Shown here: piece by piece, positions 13,313-23,578 of the stretch | How positions within the stretch are numbered: position 1 is the first letter of the stretch | Layout: each line of letters opens with the position of its first letter | NCBI GenBank assembly: GCA_029379385.1 | Contig: CM055618.1 | Location: 20,127,071 to 20,191,070, forward strand | Direction of reading: 5' to 3' | DNA: 64,000 bases | From: Quillaja saponaria | Taxonomy: Eukaryota > Streptophyta > Magnoliopsida > Fabales > Quillajaceae | Notes under the pieces: model-generated | Databases searched by the model: none | Told to the model about the DNA's origin: nothing | Seen by the model: only the letters and a program-made list of their open reading frames with translations | Made by a program: the position numbers and the translations under genes

Positions 13313-13501
13313 TCAAGAATGATTGTGATCTGAAGAGACACAGGAGAGCACAGAAAGTATGGAATGGAAAGCATTTGCTGCTATCCTCAATTTGATCTGC
13401 CCTCTTTTCGGAAGTGGCCTTCTTCCCCTGAAACTTTTGGCTGTTGTTGCAGCAGCTGCTGCAGCAGTAGCTGGAAATATTTGGCCAACCTTGTTATTCA
13501 T
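13313..13501 (-). CDS. Small basic peptide, 62 aa (tandem copy 1)
   Basis: Single-exon small gene of unknown function. The peptide has an Ala/Thr-rich N-terminus, a very basic core (AKSFRGRRPLPKRGQIK) and a short amphipathic tail (IAANAFHSILSVLS). It resembles copy 2 (14415-14594) in the same strand and frame: the core differs only at R/K and L/S, and the N-terminus by a three-residue gap. A TATA-like ACTATATAAAC on the minus strand at 13566-13576 lies about 65-75 bases upstream of the ATG, supporting transcription from this strand. I have an uncertain impression that P-x-PKRGQ(I/V)K micropeptides occur in other eudicots. A 49-codon frame also exists on the opposite strand (13359-13508) and is treated as a shadow. 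Confidence 0.6.
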   Translation of the reverse strand: MNNKVGQIFPATAAAAAATTAKSFRGRRPLPKRGQIKLRIAANAFHSILSVLSCVSSDHNHS

Positions 13502-14414
13502 TATGTGAGCTGAATCAACCTCTACTTGATGACTCTTGGTGTTGCATGCATCATCATCTGGGTGTGTTTATATAGTCTCAACAAAACCAGCTCATTGGAA
13601 ATTTAGAATACCAGGCACTGCTATCCTGCCCCGGGGTTTTGAGATTATTGATTAAAAAAATCATTGAACCCTTTTCAAAATCTGACTAGTGGGAGTTAGA
13701 TAAGTAGGATGCCAGCGGGATTGTCTAATTTTCAAGATTCCTGTGCAGGCTGCAGCTAAACCTGCTTCTGAGTTACTGATTTGGTGCTGATTCAATGGTA
13801 AAAGTTTTTTTTTTTTATTTTTATCATAAACACGTGCGTGCGTGCGTGCGGCCTTTGGAGGAGTGTAGGATCTATGCAATTCGTGGGTTTCTGCTGGACA
13901 GCTGGAGTACAGAAGCAGGTAAAGATTTAGTCCTTGGTTTTTGTTAATTTTGACAGATCAGTCTGTCAATAATTTATATTCAATTTGAACGTAGGTTATT
14001 ATTTATGGTGATTCTCATGGCTCATTTTGATCAGGAATGCTAGCATGACTGCCATTGCCTACTTGTCAAGCACCTTTGTTGAGTAAATTAATTTATGTAT
14101 TTGTTATAGAAGGCGTCACATGGTCAATAAGTGTATTTGTTATCATTGAAAATTATATCAAGGTCACTAATGTCAACCATTTGTTTCTTGTAAATTCCTT
14201 CTTACTGCCGAGTATGTGACTTTGCAATAATTGAAAATTATTTATTTAATAGAATATATAACTTTATACATATATTGTTTTTTATACGTGACTAATGTAC
14301 CCAAAAACAAGGTGAACAAAATTAAAGAAAGAAAACACAGGACTCTGAAAATTTTAAATTCATGGCATTAATTTTAACATGATTGCTGGGATCAACAACT
14401 TTTTAGTATTACCA
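13502..14414. other. Spacer between the two small peptide genes
   Basis: Promoter side of copy 1 and 3' side of copy 2. Contains a CACGTGCGTG-type repeat at 13831-13850 and a segment near 13950 (GACAGATCAG, then TATTCAATTTG) that recurs, diverged, near 15049. This supports a duplication unit of about 1.1 kb. No further gene is seen. Confidence 0.55.
13566..13576 (-). promoter_or_regulatory. TATA-like box for small peptide gene copy 1
   Basis: ACTATATAAAC on the minus strand, 65-75 bases upstream of the ATG at 13501. Position and sequence fit a plant TATA box. Confidence 0.45.
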
Positions 14415-14594
14415 TCACCGAGGATACCGGCGATTTGAAGAAGCTCTGGAGAGTACAGAAACTATGGAGTGTAGTGCACTTGAAGCTATTCTCGATTTTA
14501 TCTGTCCTCTTTTTGGTAGGGGCTTTCTGCCTCTAAAACTTTTGGCAGTTGCAGCAGAAGCACCAGCTGAAACATGGCTAACCTTGTTAGTCAT
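14415..14594 (-). CDS. Small basic peptide, 59 aa (tandem copy 2)
   Basis: Second member of the tandem pair. It starts MTNKVSHV, carries the same basic core (AKSFRGRKPLPKRGQIK), then SRIASSALHSIVSVLS and a basic end (NRRYPR). Start and stop sit at nearly the same places relative to the homologous block as in copy 1. Most differences between the copies fall on third codon positions or are conservative (R/K, F/L, L/V), which suggests constraint on a protein. A TATA-like GTATATATAAATT lies about 130 bases upstream. Function and localisation are unknown; with no signal peptide and many Arg/Lys residues, a nucleic-acid or acidic-partner interaction is possible but is only inference. Confidence 0.58.
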   Translation of the reverse strand: MTNKVSHVSAGASAATAKSFRGRKPLPKRGQIKSRIASSALHSIVSVLSRASSNRRYPR

Positions 14595-15639
14595 TGGTAA
14601 ACTTTAAAGTGAAAGCAGTGGTAACTTTTCAACTTCAAGAATGAAAATCTTGTGGTGCTCTATAAACTGCTAATATGGATGGATAAACAAACTCAGATTG
14701 CATGGACTAATGGTCGTCTGAGAATTTATATATACTACAGGTCCTGAAGCTGAAAGCTGATTGATTAAAGAGAAGGAGAGAAACAGTTTGCCCCTTAACT
14801 TCAGAATGGTGGAGGTTGAGGAGCATGCCAGCCAGTTTTTGTCTTGCTGTAGGTACAAGATTCCTTTCATCAACTCATTTCGGCAGACACAATTTGAATT
14901 TCTGGGTGATGACACAGATACTGTTAGCTATTTGTAGCCATGGTTTTCAGCCTGTCTGCTCAATATTCAATTGATCATCAACACGTACGTGCGGATTCAA
15001 GACTAGGGTATCTAGCTTGGGAGGTAGCATGTTAATTTGTTCGTCCTGACAGATAAGCTTGTTAGATTATATACAATTTGGACAGGTTTCAGGGAGCATA
15101 TCATATATTCTGCATTGCATTATACTTTAATTTATGATTGTTTTCATATTAATCAGGGAAATCTCCTAAATTAGTAATGTGAAACGTCTATACATACTAG
15201 TCAAGCTAACTTATTTCTTGCATATTATATGCATGTTTGTCTGGTTCGCATCACAGGGACAACAGGCTTGCCCCCAGCCAGGAAATCACAGGGATGAAAA
15301 AGATGATGACGAATTTAGGCTGTTAGTGAAATGTCATCCTTTCATGTTTCAAAAAACACTACTATTTCTGTGTTCCTGTGGTTTTATTTTAACAGTAATT
15401 ATCTCTGGACATGTACATTTCACTAATCTAAAGATCCCAAGACCCAATGTTCAAGTTTCACCTTTAATTTGGGGAGTAAAGATTCTTTTATTTCATGCCA
15501 AGGCACATATCAAAGGAAAGAACAATTGTAACACAAGACACCTGGTACAAATCCCTTGGTTAAAGTTAGAGACATAACCAATCAACCAACCATTTTTCCA
15601 TGTATTAATTGTCCAATTCTTCCATGCCAAAACTGAAAA
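14595..15639. other. Intergenic between small peptide copy 2 and the NTF2-like gene
   Basis: Upstream region of copy 2 up to about 15090, including ACGTACGTGCG at 14983-14993 that parallels the repeat upstream of copy 1, then the 5' flank of the NTF2-like gene. A 132-codon open frame at 15179-15577 looks fortuitous. Confidence 0.5.
14724..14736 (-). promoter_or_regulatory. TATA-like box for small peptide gene copy 2
   Basis: GTATATATAAATT on the minus strand, about 130 bases upstream of the ATG at 14594. Confidence 0.4.
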
Positions 15640-16988
15640 ATGGATGCTGTGATCAAATTCCCAGGCACAGCCTCATGCCAGAGTTTGCACTCTGACATCA
15701 GGAGGAGGTTCATTCCGAGATCCTTGTCCCACAAAATTGGATGTCATTTTGAGTCAAGCCGGATAATGCTACATGGCATCAGCTTTCTAAGAAATACAGA
15801 GAACTACTTGTGCCATGACAAAGGCCTCTATTCAGTCATGGCATCAAAGACAAACTCCAATATTGGACCAACTTCGACGTCTCCATCAAATACAGTAGAA
15901 CAATTATATGCATGCATCAATGATAAGAACCTGAAGCAACTGGGAGAATACATAGCAGTAGATGCTAACTTTAAGGACCGCTCGTTTCCTAGACCATTTG
16001 AAGGGAAAAAGGTTTGTATTACAAATTATACTTCTTATCTACAAATAACTCATTGTTTTTGTTAATTGATCTAGCTACCAGACAGATCTAAAATGAACTA
16101 TTATGCAGGAGGTTATGCAATTCTTTGAGCAACTTACAGAAAGCATGGGTAAAAATGTCAAATTCAGCATAGGAAATATATGCCAAGGAGATGAGTTAAC
16201 TGCTGCAGTGAACTGGCACTTGGGTTGTAACTTTCATAGTGCAGTGTTTCAAATATTTATAAAAACACAATTCTTGTGAACATTTAGTCATTATATAGAA
16301 AACATAAAAGTTTGCAATTTAATGAGGATTCTTTTGGTTTCGCAGAATGGAAAGGGACAGAGATCCCTTTCTCTAGAGGTTGCAGCTTCTTCAAGTGTTC
16401 AAAAGAAGGAGAAAAAGTGAAAATTAAGTACGTGAAAACAATTTCAATTCTTCAGAAAACTATTTAATTTAGAAAACAGATTCTCACTTTGAAAGTATTT
16501 GCAGGAGAGCTGAAGTATTAATTGAATCACCAGTCAAACCTGGAGGTTTATCCCTGGTAACTCGGCATTATGCATATTACTCTTCTAGAAGTTTCAATCT
16601 TTGGGATTAAAACTACTAATTTTTTTGTCTTCTCCATTGGATCTGTTCAATGTGCGGGACACCTAATGGCAAATCCAGACTCTATTGAAGACCTTGACTT
16701 CATTCTTCGATGATTTTCCAAAGGCAGCAGAGTGTAAGTTAGCCCCGTCTATTATCTAATACCATCACTTTACGAAATAATATTCATCTAAATTTGTGTC
16801 TGTTTGCAGGGTTCTTAAGGAGTCCTCATGCTGTGCTACATAGGTTAAAATTCATTTACAACATTCTTATTGCACCATTTGTCAATCCACTACTAGATGG
16901 GTACATAAAGCTTTGGAGCTTTTTGGCTCGCTTGCTTGGCTATGCATTCAACATATTGGTTTACATTTCTAAGATTTTCTTCAAGTAG
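15640..16988 (+). CDS. NTF2-like (SnoaL-fold) family protein, probably plastid-targeted
   Basis: Protein of 284 residues with a cone-shaped NTF2-like domain; the biochemical role is not known. Exons: 15640-16011, 16109-16223, 16346-16427, 16505-16556, 16679-16733 and 16810-16988, all GT-AG and in frame. The first ~80 residues are rich in Ser/Arg and resemble a transit peptide. The NTF2-like part runs from NTVEQLYACINDKNLKQL through FEGKKEVMQFFEQLTESMG, AAVNWHLEWKG and IPFSRGCSFFKCSKEGEKV. The C-terminus is hydrophobic and aromatic (FLARLLGYAFNILVYISKI) and could contact a membrane. It sits next to the DUF604 gene as, from memory, in Arabidopsis (At5g41460/At5g41470). Confidence 0.85.
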
Positions 16989-17055
16989 AGAACATTTTTC
17001 ACAAATACTCTATACAACCAATTCTGGCATAGAGGGAATAGTTTGACATAACCTG

Positions 17056-17451
17056 TCACTTGTCGTCGCCATCATTGCTTGATGATGTCTCTAGCAATGA
17101 GAAAACAGCCAAGGGTCCAAGAACTAGTGGCAATGGTGGTGGCCTACTAAAGGTGACAATAGGATTAGTCTTATCCGTTGTAATAAGCCCTCCTTCACCT
17201 GAATTACTGTTCTCCGGTTTCTTAGGTGTTGAAGTGGCCATAATACCTGCTTCAATTATCAAATATTATGTTATATAGTTGTTAATTTTGTTATACTTGG
17301 ACCCAAAACAGGAAAAAAGAAAAAGAAACAAGTTTTAGTATATTTTAACATAAGGGCATGAAAGACTCACAACATTACCCCATGATCCTTTCACAGGGCA
17401 GATTTGCTTGAACTTGTTCTTTACAGACAATATTGTTGCTGCTCCACGCAT
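17056..17451 (-). CDS. Small plant protein with SRPPPLPLVLGPL core
   Basis: Proposed two-exon gene: 17451-17379 and 17246-17056, giving 87 residues from MRGAATILSV through CPVKGSWG to the end GDDK. The second exon holds a distinctive NPIVTFSRPPPLPLVLGPL stretch followed by SLLETSSS and an acidic end. I believe small proteins with this core are widespread in dicots but cannot name a function. Splicing is uncertain: the donor used here (GGTAATG at 17378) keeps the frame, but a stronger-looking GTGAGT donor lies eight bases downstream (17370). Translation could also start at the Met at 17241 (61 residues), with the upstream exon as 5' UTR. Two CACGTG boxes lie upstream. Confidence 0.55.
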
Positions 17452-17819
17452 GTAGGCTATAGTTGTTATGCTGCTTCTGGAAAAGTAACAGCTCAAAACC
17501 AAGTAAGATTCACACACCTGCGTAACAAAGAAAGCAAAGCAAAGAAACCAATAAGACTTGCAATCCATTAGAATTGAATCGAAATTGAAAAAGTTCCAGA
17601 GTCAGTAACTTGTATATATTTTGGAAAAATTAAGCAGAATAATTGAATGTGTGGCTTACATAGACTTACCAAAAGTAGAAGTCAAGAACTTACAGAAGAT
17701 TACCTAAGAAGGGAAAACCTGTGTCCTTCTGGCTCTCAGATTCAATGTCTGGCTGAAGAAAGTTCCGGAAGTTTCAACTTTCAACTCTGCCGAAGAGCTC
17801 TCGGTTCGGTTCCACAAAT

Positions 17820-17836
17820 CACGTGGAAGACACGTG
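17820..17836. promoter_or_regulatory. Paired G-boxes (CACGTG)
   Basis: CACGTG at 17820-17825 and 17831-17836, about 370 bases upstream of the minus-strand small gene. G-boxes bind bZIP and bHLH factors; paired copies are typical of light- or ABA-responsive promoters. Activity here is inference. Confidence 0.4.
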
Positions 17837-20014
17837 GGATGATCCAAAATCAGTTGCTAATCCATGGCTTTGATAATGGGCTGAATGGGCTATATCAAAA
17901 GCCACAATATTAGACCCAATTTCACAGTGACTGGACTTTCTTATTTTATTCCAGCCCAATCACACAAAACGTCAGCCTCTTACATCATCTTCATCTTTCT
18001 GAAAAATACTAGTACAAGAGTTATTTTTAATACATACAATAAATACTTGAGCATATGATAAATGTGCAGTCAATAATTTTAAACAATCACACATAAACGA
18101 TAAAAAAACTCATAATTGAAAATATATATAAATATATATTAACAATCGATAAAATTTAAATTTAAAACGATGAAATTTTAACACTTAAACATCTCATCAA
18201 GATAAATCATAGGTACAAATCATAGGTACGAATACAACTGCACAAGTCATAAGTCATAATTGATTTTATTAAGGGCAACGATGCTAACATCTTAACGCTT
18301 ATTAAGCTTCCTGTTAAAGTTATGTTTGATTTAACCCCAATTAAGAATGCTTTAGCTCCTGTAATTATAATAATGTAATCATAGGCCCAACCCACATGAT
18401 CCTGTCGCGATTCATGACAGCAAGTAAATCATAGAATACAGCAAACCCCAAATGACATTGTTTTCTCGTGATCATGATCAAGAATTAAGAGGAACATAGG
18501 CACCAACTTCCCGTATGATAATATAATCTGCTGACATGGCTTGATTAGACGTTTAGATTCTGAGTAGCTGTTGCAAATGACAGCCATGTATTCAACCTGA
18601 TCAGATATTAAGTTAACATCAAAAAACTACTTTACTATTAATCATAAATATCAAATCCAATATATATAGATATATATATTGGCTTTGAAACATTCATCCA
18701 AGATAACTTGTTCTTCTTCTTTCTCCATCTAATTAGAAGACCATCATATATATAATTGACATTAATTTAACATATATAAAATAAATATTGTACTGTGATT
18801 TTCTTATTAATTATACTCTTACTAACACGTGAATGAAATTATAAGTCCCGTTGTTGCAGGAGTTATCATTATACTCTAACCCATTGTTATAAGTCTTAAC
18901 TAACTGAATTTATAAAAATTTAGTACGAGAATTGAAAAAACCAACCCATATATACTCATGAGCAAATATATACATATTAGTGATTGATGATTAGTGATTA
19001 GTGATTAGTGAATAGTAGTGATTAGTGAAGTCCACCCACCCACCCACCAGGTATGTAAATTGTGTGTATGTAAGAGTGATAGAAAATTAAGAAAGTGAGG
19101 TTATATATATAAGAAGAGACTAGAAAATGGTGTTGGGTAAATGAAGTTCCAATTTAACCTTCAACTGTTATTTTTTTCCTTTACTTATTTAGTGTTCATT
19201 AAAATTGTCACCTAATTAATTACCATGTATTTTATATTACATTTTTGTCCCCAAATATTAATTATACGTTTCATGTGTTCATGGCTCTTAAGGTCTATTT
19301 GAGAGTTTTAAGGGAGGGAAGAATAAATGGAAGGAGAATAGATGAAAGTAAAAGAAAAATGACATTTATTTTTTGTTTTATATGAAAATAAAAAATAAGA
19401 GAAATGTATATAAATGATAGATATATTTCTTATTTGAAAATTAAAAAGAGAAGAGATGAGAAGATATATTACATAATTGTATTATTACAAGTAGTCTTAA
19501 AATATTTATTCAAATATTAATGAGTATTTAATAAAAAATATAAGAGTCACAACATATAAAAATTATAAATGTACTTTATTCTCATTCTTCAAATCTTTTT
19601 AATTTAAAAGAATTAAAAAAGTCATCTTTGAAGAGGTACACCCCTTCATTTACTCTCATTAAAAAAAAACTCATAAATCAAGGAAAATAATAGTTACTCT
19701 ATACTCTCATTTCCTCTTCCTTCATTGCCACTAATCCAAATAGACCCTAGCTAATTCTGAGTCAGTTGAATGGACCACCTACATAGAGTTCCATACTTCC
19801 ATATCGGCCATAATTAGATAATGACCATACATGATTAATGACATATTAGGTATGGTGCATTATCGTCAACATCCCAATAAATTCAGACTCTTACTAAACA
19901 CAGTACCCATGCTTTGGTTAGTATAAGTACTGTACCAGACAAGTTAGGGTTATTAATTTAATTCATCTCCCCTCCCTCCCCATTTGGAATAATTGGGAAG
20001 GCAGCTAGCTAGCC
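17837..20014. other. Intergenic, AT-rich
   Basis: Upstream flank of the small minus-strand gene, then very AT-rich sequence with TATATA tracts near 18120 and 18660, an ATTAGTG minisatellite at 18976-19028 and CCCACCCACCCACC at 19034-19048. The last ~100 bases are the 5' flank of the SPIRAL1-like gene. No gene is seen. Confidence 0.55.
18976..19028. repeat. ATTAGTG short tandem repeat
   Basis: Imperfect head-to-tail copies of a 7-base ATTAGTG/GATTAGT unit. Confidence 0.8.
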
Positions 20015-20471
20015 ATGAGTAGAGGTGGTAGCTATGGCGGTGGCCCCAGTTCTTTGGGTTATCTGTTCAGTTCAGATGACCAACCACGTGACCCTCCGCC
20101 CACAAGGACTGTTCAAGCACCGCCGTATGGTATTGACACCACGACTGACACCGATCGGAAGAAGTCACCGCCGCATAAGGTTGGTTCTCCTTCCATGCCC
20201 ACCTCCGAACAAAACCTTCCAAACAACAACTATCAACGAGCTCAAGGCCAAAATTTGGGAAACTTTGTAACTGTAAGTGTTCATATTCAATTTTATTTTT
20301 TTTTTTAATTTTTAAAAATTTGTGATCATATAAGGGGAGCATATATCTTACATAATATTTATTTTTTCTCATTAATTTATATGTAATTAATTTCAGGATC
20401 GTCCGTCAACAAAAGTGAAATCAGTTCCCGGTGGAGATTCATCTCTTGGGTACTTGTTTGGAGATAAATGA
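20015..20471 (+). CDS. SP1L: SPIRAL1-like microtubule-associated protein
   Basis: Small cortical-microtubule plus-end protein controlling anisotropic cell growth. Two exons, 20015-20272 and 20397-20471, give 110 residues. The family's hallmark repeats at both ends are present: GGPSSLGYLF near the N-terminus and GGDSSLGYLFGDK at the end. The conserved NYQRAQGQNLGNFVT and DRPSTKVKSVPGG flank the intron. The middle is Pro/Ser/Thr-rich and variable, as in other members. The start context GCCATGAGTAG is good. Which SP1L paralogue this is cannot be decided from memory. Confidence 0.93.
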
Positions 20472-23400
20472 GAGTAATTTCTTTCTCAATCTGAAAAGGA
20501 AAATAATATATATTGCAGTGCATGTATTTGGGATTTGAAATAATATATATACATATATATGAGTGTAGAAGAAGAATAAAAAAAGAAGAGAATGTCAAAC
20601 TACCAAGGAAAATTCTGAGTTTAATTCTCTAGTGTTGGAGTTGCAACTTGCAAGGGCCCTTGCTAGCTTATATCTTCTGTCCTACGTTTTTTTTTTTGGG
20701 TCTTTCTGTATGGATTTATATGCTGTACATGGATGTGGGATTGTCTAATATATAGCTAATTAATGGTGAATATATTTGTCTTTCATTCCTCTAATTAAGC
20801 ATTTTTGTTCAAAATTAGTTACAAATTTTCTTTTCTTTGGAGAACTTCTCTCACCTGCAAAGATCGATACTCATATAGTTTTGTAATTGAGCAATATATC
20901 TTCCTGAAAGGAAATTATGCAGTATTTAGATTCCATGATCAGACCCATCTTGATCTCCATGCATGATTCTAATAATTAAAAAAATTGTATACTTTTATAG
21001 AGCTAGGTAGCTAGGGCTTATAATTAAATATGCTACTATGCTACCTAGCTGGGAGCCTGTATAATTAAGGCTCAGTAGTCATTTCTATTTACATCACTCT
21101 CAAGCTTGTTGTGAAAAACTAAGTAAATTACCTGTTTTCTGGTTTTAGTGACTAAATCATTAATTAATGTCTTTTAATTTGGTTCCTAATTGAAGTTGGG
21201 GAATTTATGATTCTGAGTTGAAGATTACACACATAATGCTAATTAGTTGCTAATGCTAGCTGTGGTCTGTGGTTTGAATCTCAAATTACTGATGTAGTAG
21301 TGTATTATCTAACTCCCATTGCATTCAACAACCTTAGATGAGTTCTATTAATTTAGAGAGTGGGAGGACAGAGTGAGAGGAAATGCATGTGTGAAATATT
21401 AATGGATAATTCATATGTAAACTATACAGAAATTATTCTTTAACAATAAGTAAAAACTACATAGCTTAACTAGTAAGACTTAACTAGTAAGAGTGAATAA
21501 AATTTAGATAAAATTAAGGTTGTGCATCGAGTCAGATGAACTCAGATTTTAGAAAATATAAAATTGACCTGACTGTGTCGGGTTTAAACTCATGAAAGTC
21601 GACCAAGGTAGAATAATGTAAGGAACCGACCCTGATAAAACATGTTCCACGTCAGATCGGTTGGGTTCAATTATTTGGATTCAGTTGACCTTGGTAAATA
21701 TAAAATTTTTACCACTTGACCTTCACTAACTATTTATTAAAAACTTACTCTAACCAACTATGCTTGGGTTCAGTTGGGTCGGGAGTCAGGTTGTGTCCCG
21801 AATGCACAAGTCTAGATAAAAATTTTTAATTTCAATTAAAAAATTAGAAGAAACAATTGAAAAAAGAAAAATAAATTAAAATATTTTTTTTTCCTTATCT
21901 TTTGTCACCCTTACTTTTAATGCTCCTTACTCCGAAGAAAGGACAGCACTATTTTCATTTAAGGGAAAAAAAAAAAAGAGAGGAAGATGAAGAAGAAGAA
22001 GAAGTAGTGGGGTATATTAACTTTAAAAAGAATTGGAAAACACTTTCCTTTTGTTAAAGAAATGGACCACGTATGGGTTGTCTTTTAACTGCTATAATGC
22101 CCAATATAGAAGCTCGACTAGACTTCAGCTTTCATGCTCCGGCCCATTTTTTGCATAAAATCTCACCTTTCCAGATCAAAAGAAAAAAACTTTTCTAATG
22201 TTTAAAGTCTTGAATTAACATGTTTACCAAATGCAATAACTTTAAAAAAAAAAAAAAAAACTCAGTGGAATCCATATCAGCTATACTTAACTCATGAAAT
22301 CAGATAAGTTCTGAATTAGATTTATTTTATATTTTTACTTATTCTTATTATATGTGATTTTGAGTTTATGAATGAATTAACTTCAACTTGATTTAAAGTA
22401 AAAATGATTATGATTTTATTCGAATTTAACAGGATACGTTATAAATAAAAAACTGATCCGATTGAACTGAATATCAGTTTCAATTCAATCAGATAAATCA
22501 AATTGTTGTGACATGTGTAGTTGCCTCATACTTGGTGATTGAATGGTAACCAAAGTTGGTGCTTTCAGATTCACCAATTTTAAGTTTAGCCCGTGAAGAG
22601 AGAAGAGAAGGGTGAAGACCTGACCTTGGTGTGTGGGTCTGTGATTAGTATATAAGAAATGCTCACGGGATTTCTGTCAATGACTCGATGCCATACATTC
22701 CGACAAACCAATGTGATAGTTTCGTTTGTATCCGTCCAATAAAAGAATTCCGTGCTGTATACAATTTAATACATAATCGGCCAAAATGAAAACAACCATT
22801 CTCTGTCTCTCTACAAAGTCCTATACAAAACCAGAGCAAGTTAATTTGTGCTTTATTTCTTTCAATTTGACATAATTTATAATTATTATTTAATCTGTAA
22901 TGACTTCTTATTATGTATATAACATAACGAAATTGTGGGTTGGTGTGGGAAAAGAGAACCTCCACTAACTAAATCGAATGGTGGAGAATTGCCAGCCATA
23001 TATGGTTTTAGTGCTCTAAACTACTCACAAAGTACTCTGTCTGTTTGCCTTTCTTCTTTTAGGTGGGAAACTGAAGGCGATCCACTCATTAGAAAGTAAA
23101 ATATGAGATATAAGACCAAAATATAAATAGAAATATGTTTTTTACTTCCCACAACCAGCTGCCGCAGCCTGCAGTGTAGTGTAGAACTAAAGCAGTGTGC
23201 CAATAATGGATATTGATGCACTTTTTAACGTTGATCCTTGGAATTAAATAACTCAAATTCAATTTTTAACTTCATCAACTTTTTCTTACCATGAAAATTG
23301 GTTCCAATGCCTCTTTTTGCTTGCCCAATTGAACTATGTTATTCTACTACTTCTGTTTATTTATCATTAGGCTCTCTGTTCATTCACACTCTCCTTTTAA

Positions 23401-23578
23401 GGTTTAAGGTGGGTGGATCTTCTACCGAGTGGGAATTGAATTGAACTGTTACAAGCAACAACAAAAATATTGTTTTTATAATATAAAAGCCCAAGTCTAA
23501 TATATATATACACACTCGTATATATGCACCTGGTGTGCCTCAGGAATACACCAAAAACTCACCTGCCAATTTTCTTCG
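20472..23578. other. Intergenic, AT-rich
   Basis: 3' flank of the SPIRAL1-like gene, then AT-rich DNA with A runs (near 21966-21977 and 22243-22260), a GAAGAAGAA patch near 21990 and, near 23500, TATATATATACACAC shortly upstream of the polygalacturonase start. Small open frames on both strands have no recognisable similarity. Confidence 0.55.

Noticed and set aside
13359..13508. Plus-strand 49-codon frame opposite small peptide copy 1 (and its counterpart at 14464-14607)
   Set aside because: The minus-strand reading has the more conservative substitutions, matched starts and TATA-like boxes. The plus frame shares third positions with it and is best seen as a shadow.
15179..15577. 132-codon plus-strand open frame
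   Set aside because: No recognisable similarity and no family-like motifs. It lies in the upstream flank of the NTF2-like gene.
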